Assembly (NCBI RefSeq): GCF_012927275.1
Contig: NZ_JABBGG010000006.1
Location: forward strand, 62,001 to 126,000
Reading direction: 5' to 3'
Source: Massilia polaris
GTDB lineage: Bacteria > Pseudomonadota > Gammaproteobacteria > Burkholderiales > Burkholderiaceae_D
Length of the DNA stretch: 64,000 nt
Every line of letters starts with the position of its first letter. Position 1 is the first letter of the stretch. The translations under genes were made by a program, and so were the position numbers. The notes beneath the pieces were generated by a model. The model had not been told where the DNA came from. It saw only the letters and a list, made by a program, of their open reading frames with translations, and ran no database searches. This document shows, in pieces, positions 1 through 8,738 of the stretch.

Positions 1-1
1 G

Positions 2-3000
2 GCGGCGCTCAAGCAAGACCCGGCCCTGCGCGCTATTCCCGTGCTGGCCGTGACCGCGCTGGCGATGGTCGGCGACCGCGAAAAGCTGCTGGAAGCCGGT
101 TTCGACGGCTACATCGCCAAACCGATCGAGCCCGATACCTTTGTGGTCCAGCTGGAAGAGTTCCTCGATCCGCAGCGCGCGCCGGCCGTGGCCTCGGTGC
201 CCGCGGGCCAGGCCACGATCCTGATCGTCGACGACCATGTGCTGAACCGCGAATTCCTGCGCACCCTGCTGGGCTACGGCGGCCACCACCTGGTGGAGGC
301 GGCCACCGGCCCCGACGCGCTGAGAATCATCAAGGAGCACAAGCCCGACCTGGTCATATCGGACGTCCTGATGCCGGGCATGGATGGCTACGAACTGGTC
401 AACCGCCTGCGCAGCGATCCCGAGACCGCCGACCTGCCCGTGATCTTCTACACGGCGCTGTACCGCGAGCGCGAAGCCGGCCGCATGGCGGCCGAATGCG
501 GCGTGCGCTGGGTGCTGCCGAAGCCGTCGTCGCCCGACGTGATCCTGCGCACCGTGCACGAAGCGCTCGGCATGGCCGCCGGCGCCAATGCGGACGAGCG
601 CGAGGCTGCCGGCGCCGGCGCCGGCCCTGGCTTCGCGGTCGGCGACACGCTCGCCGACTTCCTCAACGAAGTCGATGCCGACAGCGCGCAGCACGCGCGC
701 GCCGGCGATGGCGACGCCGCCGAACCGGTCTCCGAACGCCTGCAGATGACGCAGCGCCTGTCTACCTCCTTGTCCAGCCTGCAGGCGGTCAGCCTGCGCC
801 TGACCGCGCTGATCGAGCTTGGCATCGAGCTGGGCGCCGAGCGCGACCCGGCCGCGCTGATCGAAAACGGCTGCCGCGTCGCGCACGGCATCTGCGCGTC
901 CAGGTATGCCTGCATCGGCATGCTGGAAGACGGCATGGACACGCTTCAGTACTTCGCCTGCTGCGGCGAAGGCGGCGAGGGCCGGGTGGTGCGCAACGCG
1001 CCGCGCGCCGGCGTGCTTGGCAAGCTGCTCGGCCAGCATGCGCCGGTGCGCGTGAGCGGCATCGACGGCGACCCCAGCGTACTGGGACTGCCGACAGGGC
1101 ACCCGCAAGTGCATTCCTTCCTCGGCGTGCCGATCGCCTCGCGCGAACGCGTGCACGGCTGGCTGTACCTGGTCGACAAGGCCGAGGCCGCCGAATTCTC
1201 CGAAGTCGATGAACGGGTCGCCGTCACCATCAGCGCGCAGATCGCCGCCGCCTACGAGAACTTGTCCCTGTACGAGGAGATCAAGCGCCACCACGCCCAG
1301 CTGACGGCGGACATGGAAGTGCGTATCCGGCTCGACGAAGACCTGCGCCGCTTCCGCACCGCGATGGATGCCACCGGCGACGCGATTTTCCTGATCGACC
1401 GCGCGATCACCTGCTTCGTCGACGTCAATGCCACCGCCTGCCGCATGCTCGGCTACGAGCGCGACGAGTTCCTCGGCTGCGAGAGTCCCGCGCTGCATGT
1501 GGAGGTGCGCTCGCGCCTGCACGACGTGCTGGCCAAGCTGGAGGGCGGCGAGCACGCCGACGCGATGGCCGAACTGCTGCTGGTACGGCGCGACGGCTCC
1601 ACCGTGGCGGTCGAAGTGCAGCGCCGCACGCTGCGCTCAGGCGCCAGCTGGATCCTGGTGGCGGTCGCGCGCGACATCACCGAACGCAAGCACGCACAGG
1701 AGCAGCTGGTGCAGCTGGCCCACTTCGACACGCTGACCGGCCTGCCGAACCGCAGCAAGTTCTACGAAAAGCTGACCGGCGCGCTGCGCCATGCCGAAGA
1801 AAGCCGCTGGGCGGTCGGCGTGCTGTTCCTCGATGTCGACCGCTTCAAAAACGTCAACGACACGCTCGGCCATCCGATCGGCGACGAACTGCTGCGCCAG
1901 TTCTCCAGCCGCCTGGTCAACAGCGTGCGCTCGCGCGACACGGTCGGCCGCTTCGGCGGCGACGAGTTCGCGGCCATCATCGCGCTGCCGGACGGGCCGC
2001 AGACGGCGCTGCCGGTGATCGAGAAAATTCGCGAGGCGATGCGCAAGCCGTTCGACCTGCACGGCCATGAGGTGACCGCCACCGCCAGCATCGGCATCAC
2101 GATCTACCCGGACGACGGCGCGGACGCGCAGACGCTGATCAAGTATGCCGACACCGCGATGTACCGCGCCAAGGAGGCCGGGCGCGATGCGTTCCGCTTC
2201 TTTACCGCGGAGATGAACGCACAGTCGCTGGCCCGGCTCGACCTCGAGAACGCGCTGCGGCGCGCGATCGACCATGACGAATTCGTGCTGTACTACCAGC
2301 CCAAGGTGCACATCGCATCGCGCCGCATCAGCGGGGCGGAAGCGCTGATCCGCTGGAACCGTCCCGGCCACGGCATGGTCTCGCCGGCGCTGTTCATACC
2401 GATCCTCGAAGAGACCGGCCTGATCGTGCGGGTCGGCACCTGGGTGCTGAACCAGGCCTGCCGCCAGATCAGCGAGTGGGGCAAGTCCAAGGTCGGCCCG
2501 GTACGGCTGTCGGTGAACGTCTCGGGCATCCAGTTCTTTGCCGGCGGGCTCGAGGACGACGTGCTCGACGCGATCAGCCGGCACGACATCTCGCCTGGCC
2601 TGCTCGAACTGGAGCTGACCGAGAGTTCGCTGATGTCGAACGCGGAAGATACCATCGCCGTGCTGCGCAACCTGAAGGCGCTCGGCATCGAAATTTCGAT
2701 CGACGACTTCGGCACCGGCTATTCCAGCCTGGCTTACCTGAAGCGCTTCCCGATCGACAAGCTGAAGATCGACATCGCCTTCGTGCGCGAGGTCACCTCG
2801 AATCCGGATGACGCGGCGATCGTCCTCGCGATCATCAACATGGCGCACAGCATGAAGCTGGACGTGGTGGCCGAGGGCGTCGAAACCGAGGCCCAGCTGT
2901 CCTACCTGCGCCGCCACGGCTGCGACGAAATGCAGGGATATTATTTCAGCCGTCCGGTGCCGCCCGCGGAATTCGAACGCATGATCCTCGAAGGGGAGGC

Positions 3001-3439
3001 CCTCCGCACGCCGGTCGACGGCCCTGACGAATACCAGCAAACCTTGCTGATCGTCGACGACGACGCCTTCATGCTCGACGTGCTGTCCGACTTCCTGGCG
3101 CAGGACGGCTACCGCATCCTGACGGCGCAAAGCGCGTCCGAAGGGTTCGACGTGCTGGCGCGCCACAACGTGCAGGTGATCCTGTGCGACCAGTGCATGC
3201 CGGTGATGAGCGGGACCGAGTTCATGGAGCGGGTCAAGCACCTGTGCCCGACCACCTTCCGCATCATGCTGTCGGCGTATGCTGACCTGACGCCGATCAT
3301 GGATGCGATCAACCACGGCGCCATCGACCGCTTCTACACCAAGCCATGGGAAGGGGCCGCGCTGCGCGATAACGTTCGCGAAGGCTTCCGCGCCCAGGCG
3401 CTGCAGCACGGCAGCACGCGCAAGGAGTCGGTGCACTGA
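2..3439 (+). CDS. multi-receiver GGDEF/EAL hybrid regulator (5' end outside window)
   Basis: The frame is already open at the left edge, so the N terminus is missing. Visible in order: the tail of one receiver domain (ending in YIAKPIEP), a complete receiver at about 215-560 with phosphoacceptor Asp at 362-364 in SDVLMPGMDG, a GAF domain at about 800-1260, a PAS domain at about 1340-1690, a GGDEF domain with intact GGDEF motif at 1955-1969, an EAL domain (EALIRW at 2339; DDFGTGYSSL near 2701; VAEGVETE and MQGYYFSRP further on), and a C-terminal receiver at about 3040-3380 with Asp at 3188-3190. Known family role: diguanylate cyclase/phosphodiesterase control of c-di-GMP. Both catalytic motifs are intact, so either activity is possible. 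A partner sensor kinase, or kinase domains of the same protein, may lie upstream. The net activity and signal cannot be told from sequence. Confidence 0.93.
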   Translation, partial: AALKQDPALRAIPVLAVTALAMVGDREKLLEAGFDGYIAKPIEPDTFVVQLEEFLDPQRAPAVASVPAGQATILIVDDHVLNREFLRTLLGYGGHHLVEAATGPDALRIIKEHKPDLVISDVLMPGMDGYELVNRLRSDPETADLPVIFYTALYREREAGRMAAECGVRWVLPKPSSPDVILRTVHEALGMAAGANADEREAAGAGAGPGFAVGDTLADFLNEVDADSAQHARAGDGDAAEPVSERLQMTQRLSTSLSSLQAVSLRLTALIELGIELGAERDPAALIENGCRVAHGICASRYACIGMLEDGMDTLQYFACCGEGGEGRVVRNAPRAGVLGKLLGQHAPVRVSGIDGDPSVLGLPTGHPQVHSFLGVPIASRERVHGWLYLVDKAEAAEFSEVDERVAVTISAQIAAAYENLSLYEEIKRHHAQLTADMEVRIRLDEDLRRFRTAMDATGDAIFLIDRAITCFVDVNATACRMLGYERDEFLGCESPALHVEVRSRLHDVLAKLEGGEHADAMAELLLVRRDGSTVAVEVQRRTLRSGASWILVAVARDITERKHAQEQLVQLAHFDTLTGLPNRSKFYEKLTGALRHAEESRWAVGVLFLDVDRFKNVNDTLGHPIGDELLRQFSSRLVNSVRSRDTVGRFGGDEFAAIIALPDGPQTALPVIEKIREAMRKPFDLHGHEVTATASIGITIYPDDGADAQTLIKYADTAMYRAKEAGRDAFRFFTAEMNAQSLARLDLENALRRAIDHDEFVLYYQPKVHIASRRISGAEALIRWNRPGHGMVSPALFIPILEETGLIVRVGTWVLNQACRQISEWGKSKVGPVRLSVNVSGIQFFAGGLEDDVLDAISRHDISPGLLELELTESSLMSNAEDTIAVLRNLKALGIEISIDDFGTGYSSLAYLKRFPIDKLKIDIAFVREVTSNPDDAAIVLAIINMAHSMKLDVVAEGVETEAQLSYLRRHGCDEMQGYYFSRPVPPAEFERMILEGEALRTPVDGPDEYQQTLLIVDDDAFMLDVLSDFLAQDGYRILTAQSASEGFDVLARHNVQVILCDQCMPVMSGTEFMERVKHLCPTTFRIMLSAYADLTPIMDAINHGAIDRFYTKPWEGAALRDNVREGFRAQALQHGSTRKESVH

Positions 3440-3518
3440 CCGGGGTTTGCCTGTACCGGCCGGGTACGGTAGGCTATGCGTTTGCCACTACCGGGCCGCG
3501 GCCTGGAAAGGACCTGGT

Positions 3519-5627
3519 TTGACCCGCAAGCACCGAACCCCGATCGCCCTCGCGGCGCTGGCGGCGGCCATCGCCGCCGCCGTCTTCTGGCCGCAAGGCC
3601 CCGGCTCGCGCATCGGCGCGAAGATCGGCGCCATCGTCCAGGCCCGCACCGAACTTGGCTGGCCGGTCTACGTGACCACCGTCGCAGGCGGCCCTGCGGC
3701 CGGCTTTGCCGATCCGTTCGGCCTTGCCATCGACCGCGCCGGCAACTTGTATGTGGCCGACGCCGGCGACAACAACCGCATCGCCAGGGTGGCGCCCGAC
3801 GGCAGCATCGCCACCCTGGCGGGGCAGCGCGAAGGCTTCGCCGACGGCGCCGGCCCCGCCGCTTTGTTCCATACGCCGTCGGCGATCGCGATCGACAGCC
3901 ACGGCAACCTGTATGTCGCCGACACCGGCAACCACGCGGTCCGAAAGGTCACGCCGGCCGGCGTGGTCACCACGCTGGCCGGCAGCGGCCAGCCCGGCTA
4001 CCGCGACGGCAAGGGCGGCGAGGCGCTGTTTAACGGCCCGGTCGGCGTGGCGGTCGACCAGTCCGGCACTGTGTTCGTGGCCGACACCTACAACGACCGC
4101 ATCCGGCGCATCGCGCCCGACGGCGCCGTGACCACGGTCGCGGGCGACGGCGTGCCGGGCGACCTCGACGGCCCGGCGCACGCGGCGCGCTTCGACACGC
4201 CTGCTGCGCTGGTGGTGGACGCGGCCGGCAGCATCCTGGTGGCCGACAGCCAGAACGGCGCGATCCGCAAGGTGTCGCGCGAGGGCGTGGTGTCGACCGT
4301 GGCGCGCGCGCCGCTGGACGCCGAACAGCCGCTGATGCGGCGGCCGGTCAGCCTGGCGCTGACCCACGATGGCTTCCTGTATGTGGGCGACATGGCGCGC
4401 GGGCGCATCCTGCAGGTGTCGCCTGCGGGCGAGCTGCGCGGCCTGACCGGGATCGGCATCGACTTCCATCCGGGCGACGAACGCGCCGCCCGCTTCGCGC
4501 GTCCGGCCGGCATCGCGCTCGGGCCGGACGGCTCGCTGTATGTGGCCGACGCGCTGAAACGCGCGGTGCGCAAAGTCGCCAGGCGCCAGGGCGCCGCGGC
4601 GCCGCCGCTGGACGACCACGCCGCCGCCATGGCGGCCGAGACGCCGCCGGCGCCGTTCCCATGGCCGGTGCGCCCGCAGCAAAGCTGGCACGAAGTGGTC
4701 GGCATCGTCGGCGAGGTGCGCGGCAGCTACGAAGGCGAAAGCCGCCACCACTTCCACAACGGCCTCGACGTGCAGGCGGCGATGGGCGAGCCGGTGCTCG
4801 CGGTGGCCGCCGAGAAGGTCAGCAGCCCGCTGCCCAACTGGGGCTACGGCGGGGTAGGCGAGGGCATCGCCGTGGGCGACTTCAGCTACATCCACATGCG
4901 CGTGGGGCGCACGGGCCGCGACGAGCTGCTCGACACGAGCCGCTTCGCCGCGGTGCGCGACGACGCCGGCAAGCTGCAGCGCGTGCGCGTGCGGCGCGGC
5001 GCGCGCTTCGCGGCGGGCGACGCGATCGGCAGCGTCAACCGCATGTACCACGTGCACCTGGTGCACCGTCCCCACGGCGTCGAACGCAATGCGCTGGCGC
5101 TGCCGTTCCCCGGGCTGTCGGACGGCGTGGCGCCGCGCATTGCCGGCATCGCGCTGGTCGGCCGCGACGGCAAGGCGCTGGCGGCGCAGCGCGGCAAACG
5201 CCTCGCGGTGGCGGCCGGCGCCGGTCCGCTGGCGATCGTAGTCGACGCCTTCGACCAGAGCGACGGCAACGCCGCGCGCCGCAGGCTGGGGCTGTACAAG
5301 GTGGGCTACCAGCTGCTTGGCGCCGGCGGCGCGCCGCTCGCCGGTTTCGAGGAACCGCTGGTGAACATCGAATTCAACCGCCTGCCGCCGGACGAGGAAA
5401 GCGTCAAGGTCGCGTACGCGGACGGCAGCGGCATCACGGTCTACGGCAGCAAGACGACCCGTTTCCTGTACCAGGTCACCAACACGGTGCGCGACGGCGT
5501 GGCGCGCCAGGGCGGCTGGGATCCTGCCGGGCTGGCGCCGGGCGACTACACCATCCGCATCCTGGCCGCCGACTACGCCGGCAACGTCGCGCAGGCCGGG
5601 CGCGATCTCGCCATCACCATCGAGTGA
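3519..5627 (+). CDS. NHL-repeat protein with C-terminal M23-like peptidase domain
   Basis: A TTG start at 3519 is chosen because GGAAAGGA lies just upstream and it places a hydrophobic leader (PIALAALAAAIAAAVFW) at the N terminus; longer starts would overlap the previous gene. The product is 702 aa. Residues about 40-360 hold about six NHL beta-propeller repeats of the type GLAIDRAGNLYVADAG...N.R, with TTLAG/TTVAG blade ends. After them, HFHNGLD (His413, Asp417) and YHVHLVH (His511, His513) reproduce the HxxxD and HxH zinc ligands of lysostaphin-type M23 peptidases. The C-terminal 150 residues look like beta-sandwich modules. Inference: an envelope or periplasmic protein that may cleave peptidoglycan peptides, with the propeller as a docking platform. 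The combination is unusual, the M23 part is divergent, and activity is unproven. Confidence 0.8.
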   Translation: MTRKHRTPIALAALAAAIAAAVFWPQGPGSRIGAKIGAIVQARTELGWPVYVTTVAGGPAAGFADPFGLAIDRAGNLYVADAGDNNRIARVAPDGSIATLAGQREGFADGAGPAALFHTPSAIAIDSHGNLYVADTGNHAVRKVTPAGVVTTLAGSGQPGYRDGKGGEALFNGPVGVAVDQSGTVFVADTYNDRIRRIAPDGAVTTVAGDGVPGDLDGPAHAARFDTPAALVVDAAGSILVADSQNGAIRKVSREGVVSTVARAPLDAEQPLMRRPVSLALTHDGFLYVGDMARGRILQVSPAGELRGLTGIGIDFHPGDERAARFARPAGIALGPDGSLYVADALKRAVRKVARRQGAAAPPLDDHAAAMAAETPPAPFPWPVRPQQSWHEVVGIVGEVRGSYEGESRHHFHNGLDVQAAMGEPVLAVAAEKVSSPLPNWGYGGVGEGIAVGDFSYIHMRVGRTGRDELLDTSRFAAVRDDAGKLQRVRVRRGARFAAGDAIGSVNRMYHVHLVHRPHGVERNALALPFPGLSDGVAPRIAGIALVGRDGKALAAQRGKRLAVAAGAGPLAIVVDAFDQSDGNAARRRLGLYKVGYQLLGAGGAPLAGFEEPLVNIEFNRLPPDEESVKVAYADGSGITVYGSKTTRFLYQVTNTVRDGVARQGGWDPAGLAPGDYTIRILAADYAGNVAQAGRDLAITIE

Positions 5628-5707
5628 GCTGTGGCGGCGGGGCCGGTATTAGGGCCGCGCCGCCATTCGGTGGTATCCTTGGAACAGAAAAACACCGTCT
5701 CCCAGCC

Positions 5708-6373
5708 ATGCTCCAGAAAGCTCCACGCCGTACCCGCGAACGCATCCTTGAATTGTCCCTGGGGCTGTTTAACGAGTTCGGCGAACCGAATATCACTACC
5801 ACGGTGATCGCGGAGGAGATGAATATCTCGCCGGGGAACCTGTACTACCACTTCCGCAACAAGGACGACATCGTCAATTCGATCTTCGTGCAGTTCGAGG
5901 CCGAAATCGAACGCATCCTGACCGTCCCGGACGGACGCCGCTCGAACATCGACGACGTCTGGCTGTACCTGCACCTGATGTTCGAACTGATCTGGCGCTA
6001 CCGCTTCTTCTACCGCGACCTGAACGACCTGTTGTCGCGCAACCGCAAGCTGGAACTGCATTTCAAGCTGATCCTCGCGCACAAGATCAAGGTCGCCACC
6101 CAGCTGTGCGAAGACCTGCGCAGCGAACAGTCGCTGGAAGCCACCGACGCCGAAATCAATGCGATGGCCACCAACATGGTGGTGGTGGCGACCTACTGGC
6201 TGTCGTACGAATACGTGCGCAACCCGCGCAAGTACACCGAGCAGCAGGCCATGGCCGATGCGCTGGCGCGCGGCTGCTACCAGGTGCTGTCGCAGCTCGC
6301 CCCTTACCTGCGCGGCGAGACGCGCGTCCTGTTCAACAAGCTGTCCGAAGACTATCTCAAGAAACTCAAGTAA
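5708..6373 (+). CDS. TetR/AcrR-family transcriptional regulator
   Basis: 221 aa. The N-terminal 60 residues form a classic TetR helix-turn-helix (RERILELSLGLFNEFG, then TTTVIAEEMNISPGNLYYHF and the N-K-D-DI that follows). The C-terminal ligand/dimerisation half is helical (WLYLHLMFELIWRYRFFYRDL) and ends in Lys-rich LSEDYLKKLK. The start at 5708 is the first ATG that keeps the usual short arm before the first helix. It stands alone between the NHL protein and a transposon remnant that begins only about 14 bases after its stop, so any former downstream partner may have been separated by that insertion. Ligand and target operator are unknown. Confidence 0.9.
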   Translation: MLQKAPRRTRERILELSLGLFNEFGEPNITTTVIAEEMNISPGNLYYHFRNKDDIVNSIFVQFEAEIERILTVPDGRRSNIDDVWLYLHLMFELIWRYRFFYRDLNDLLSRNRKLELHFKLILAHKIKVATQLCEDLRSEQSLEATDAEINAMATNMVVVATYWLSYEYVRNPRKYTEQQAMADALARGCYQVLSQLAPYLRGETRVLFNKLSEDYLKKLK

Positions 6374-6386
6374 AAGCAGGTAAACA

Positions 6387-6500
6387 TTGACGTCTCCCCG
6401 ACCTAAACGTCGGCGATTCCTACAGCTAGCGTCGCACGTCCGCGACGGAGAATATTTAGCGCAGCATTGAGATCACGATCATGTACCGCTCCGCAATCAC
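6387..6500 (-). ncRNA. possible omegaRNA remnant at the transposon right end
   Basis: In TnpB elements the guide RNA is made from the 3' end of tnpB and the right end of the element, and its guide is the flanking host DNA. Those parts are still present here: the zinc-ribbon coding end, the CCGAC/GTCGG hairpin at 6398-6413 and the GACGTCAA tip, with host sequence (TGTTTACCTGC on the minus strand) beyond 6387 as the would-be guide. Expression is not shown by the sequence; this is inference from family biology. Confidence 0.3.
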
Positions 6501-6960
6501 AGCAACGCCATTCTTTCGCATGTTCAGTGAACAAGCTTCCAAGGTCTGCGATACCTTTCGGCCGCGAATCGGCGACAGCGCCGCAATTCGAGCAGATCTG
6601 GGTGGTAAAGCGCTCGTTCACTTCTTCACCTTTCAACGGCACCCAGCCCAGCGACTTCCTGCCGCGATAGCGAAGGCAGGGCCGGCGCGACCCGGAGCGC
6701 GACTTTGCGTACTGCTGGCACACGTCGTTGACCGTACCCGAGTGAAGGCCAAGCTCCTTGCTGCACCCCGTGGTGAGCTTGATCAGGTCAAAACCGGTAT
6801 GCCAGCGGCGACCGAAACGCAGCGCATCCTTCTGCCTGTCGTTGCAGTAGTTCCACACGAAGTTGACCGTCCTGGCCTGCTTGTTCAGCAAGCCGGCCAG
6901 CGACTTGACGCGGTAACGGTAAACCAGTTTCATCCAGGTTCGACAGCAATCGTCGACCAT
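6403..6960 (-). pseudogene. tnpB: TnpB with internal deletion (RuvC-I and RuvC-II missing)
   Basis: About 185 aa where intact TnpB has about 370-400. From the start (ATG at 6960, alternative at 6933) the protein follows a normal TnpB N terminus: YRYRVKS, ARTVNFVWNYCNDRQ, SLGWVPLKG. It then jumps directly to the C-terminal part: EVNERFTTQICSNCGA, WRCCDCGAVHDRDLNAALNI. The two CxxC pairs of the zinc ribbon and the third RuvC Asp (in HDRD) remain, but the stretch that should carry the RuvC-I Asp and RuvC-II Glu is gone. The frame is kept across the join. TnpB is an omegaRNA-guided nuclease that helps its transposon persist; this copy cannot cut DNA. The stop lies inside the right-end hairpin, where the omegaRNA is normally encoded. 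Confidence 0.88.
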
Positions 6961-7091
6961 GGCTCCACACTTACAACCGAGGCATCGACTGCTGCGGCAT
7001 GTCTTTTTACGGGGCCCGAATTGCTGCGCAATTCGCAGTCGGCTCCTTTCACTCCTCGTCCTGAAGGACGAGGTTTCTCGGAGCAAATCTG

Positions 7092-7631
7092 ATGAAGTCG
7101 ATTGCAGTCTACTGCGGCGCCTTGCACGGCGCTTCCCCGATTTTCGACGAATCGGCGCGCGCCATGGCGCGTGCGCTGGTCGAACACAATATCGCGCTGG
7201 TCTATGGCGGCGGCAACGTCGGCCTGATGGGGGTGATCGCCGACGAGGTGCTGCGCCTCGGCGGCGAGGTGTCGGGCGTGATTCCGCGCCAGCTGGTCGA
7301 CCGCGAACTGGCGCACTCTGGGTTGACGCGCCTGTTCGTCGTCAAGGATATGCACGAACGCAAAGCCATGATGTCCGAGCTGTCGGACGGCTACATCGCG
7401 CTGCCGGGAGGGATGGGTACGCTGGAAGAGCTGTTCGAGATGCTGACCTGGTCGCAGCTCGGCATCCATGCCAAGCCGGTCGGCGCGCTGAACGTGAACG
7501 GTTTCTACGATGGCCTGGTGAGCTTCATCGCGCACCAGCATGCGCACGGTTTCGTGCGCCCGCAGCACGCGCAGCTGTTGATCGTCGAAGACCAGCCCGA
7601 CGCGCTGATCGCGCGCATGCGCGGCGCCTGA
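7092..7631 (+). CDS. LOG-family protein (TIGR00730; nucleoside 5'-monophosphate phosphoribohydrolase)
   Basis: 179 aa, the normal length. The family signature PGGMGTLEELFE is intact (near 7402-7437), with the nucleotide-site region VYGGGNVGLMG and the conserved HERKAMM upstream of it. Known family activity: release of a base from a nucleoside monophosphate (cytokinin activation in plant-associated bacteria and fungi; in many bacteria a housekeeping AMP/nucleotide hydrolase related to PpnN). The protein is cytosolic. GGAG at 7080-7083 serves as ribosome binding site and lies at or just beyond the left tip of the transposon remnant, so the insertion sits within about 12 bases of the start codon and has replaced whatever promoter was upstream. 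Transcription may now come from the TetR gene or from the element. Confidence 0.92.
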   Translation: MKSIAVYCGALHGASPIFDESARAMARALVEHNIALVYGGGNVGLMGVIADEVLRLGGEVSGVIPRQLVDRELAHSGLTRLFVVKDMHERKAMMSELSDGYIALPGGMGTLEELFEMLTWSQLGIHAKPVGALNVNGFYDGLVSFIAHQHAHGFVRPQHAQLLIVEDQPDALIARMRGA

Positions 7632-7634
7632 ACG

Positions 7635-8738
7635 TCAGGCTTCGCGGATCCGGTTGCGGCCGCTAGACTTGGCGTCGTACAGCGCCTTGTCGGCGCGCGT
7701 GATGGTGTCGGCGAATGGTTCGCCTGGCTGCCGTTGCGCGATGCCGGCCGAGAAGGTGATGCGAAGATCGCTGGCCACCTCGGTCAGCGGCGCCGCCGCC
7801 ACCCGTTCGGCCATGCGCCGCACGACCATCCTGGCCTGGTCCGGCGGAGCGCCGGGCAACAGCAGCAGGAATTCCTCGCCGCCCCAGCGCGCCAGCACAT
7901 CCTGCGAACGCAGTGCCGAGCGCGCCGCGTTTGAAAATGCGCGCAGCACGGCGTCGCCGGCCGCGTGGCCGTAGCGGTCATTCACGCTCTTGAAGAAATC
8001 GAGGTCGATCAGCGCGATGCAGGTAGGCTGGCCGGCGGCGTCATGGCGGCGCTCCTGCTCCACCAGCACTTCGTTCATGTGGCGCCGGTTGGCCAGCGAA
8101 GTCAGTTCGTCGAGCGTGGCCAACTGGCGGATGGTCGCCATCGCATCGAGCAGGTCTTCTTTCTGCTGCTTCATGCGCAGGCGCATTTTGCTCATCTCGC
8201 CGGTGAGCAAGGTCACCGACACCAGCGCGCACGCCGCAGAGACGAAGTGCACGCCTTCGATGTAGGCTGGATAGGCGACGCGGTCGGAAGCGACCAGCCA
8301 CAGCATGGTCGCGCCCAGCATCGCCAGCGTCGAGGCGCACAGTAAGATGGTATGGCGTGGACGCAGCGAGAAGGCGCAGAAGACCATCACCACCAGCAGG
8401 AATATCAGGTACACGCCGCGCAGTGGCCCGGTCACCACGTAAGCGCCGATATTGCACGCGATGGCATACAAGGCCTGCCAAACCGCCAGCATGGACGGCG
8501 AGATGCGCAGCACGCCGCTGGCGCGTACCAGCAGCGCGAATGCCGCCACGCCGGCCACGCCGATGCCGACCAACAGCATGGCGCTGTCGCGGTCGGCGGC
8601 GCCGGCGCGCACCTGGAGTACCACCAGGATCCCGCCGATCAGGTAGAGCAGGCAGGTTGCGGCCCAGTACCCAAGCATGCGCGCCAGGCGCGGGTCGGAG
8701 CCGAGCAGCAACCGGCGCAGGCGGCTAGCCAGGGCCAT
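7635..8738 (-). CDS. membrane-bound diguanylate cyclase (GGDEF)
   Basis: 367 aa. The start at 8738 is the ATG that overlaps the stop of the upstream relic as TGATG. Residues 20-190 hold about six hydrophobic helices (for example CLLYLIGGILVVLQV, GVYLIFLLVVMVFCAF), with no recognised sensor domain. A short coiled segment (MRLRMKQQKEDLLDAMATIR) leads into a GGDEF domain with LTSLANRR, DLDFFKSVND and the active-site WGGEEF. Expected reaction: two GTP to c-di-GMP. No RxxD inhibitory site is evident five residues before the motif. The TGATG overlap suggests translation coupled to the 98-aa frame ahead of it, which is itself a deletion relic. It converges with the LOG gene with a 3-base gap. Confidence 0.93.
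   Translation of the reverse strand: MALASRLRRLLLGSDPRLARMLGYWAATCLLYLIGGILVVLQVRAGAADRDSAMLLVGIGVAGVAAFALLVRASGVLRISPSMLAVWQALYAIACNIGAYVVTGPLRGVYLIFLLVVMVFCAFSLRPRHTILLCASTLAMLGATMLWLVASDRVAYPAYIEGVHFVSAACALVSVTLLTGEMSKMRLRMKQQKEDLLDAMATIRQLATLDELTSLANRRHMNEVLVEQERRHDAAGQPTCIALIDLDFFKSVNDRYGHAAGDAVLRAFSNAARSALRSQDVLARWGGEEFLLLLPGAPPDQARMVVRRMAERVAAAPLTEVASDLRITFSAGIAQRQPGEPFADTITRADKALYDAKSSGRNRIREA

Larger units (their letters stand above)
6387..7080 (-). mobile_element. IS200/IS605-type (TnpB-only) element, internally deleted
   Basis: Read on the minus strand, the element begins near 7080 and ends near 6387. The left end carries a perfect 8-bp hairpin (CCTCGTCC TTCA GGACGAGG, 7054-7073) and a second one (GAATTGC/GCAATTC, 7018-7034). 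The right end carries a CCGAC/GTCGG hairpin at 6398-6413, followed by GGGGAGACGTCAA. Subterminal hairpins and a TCAA-type terminus without terminal inverted repeats are the hallmarks of this family. There is no tnpA, so it could only be moved in trans. The only gene inside is a tnpB with its middle removed. Exact tips are uncertain by a few bases, particularly on the left, where the end lies next to the ribosome binding site of the following gene. Confidence 0.75.
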
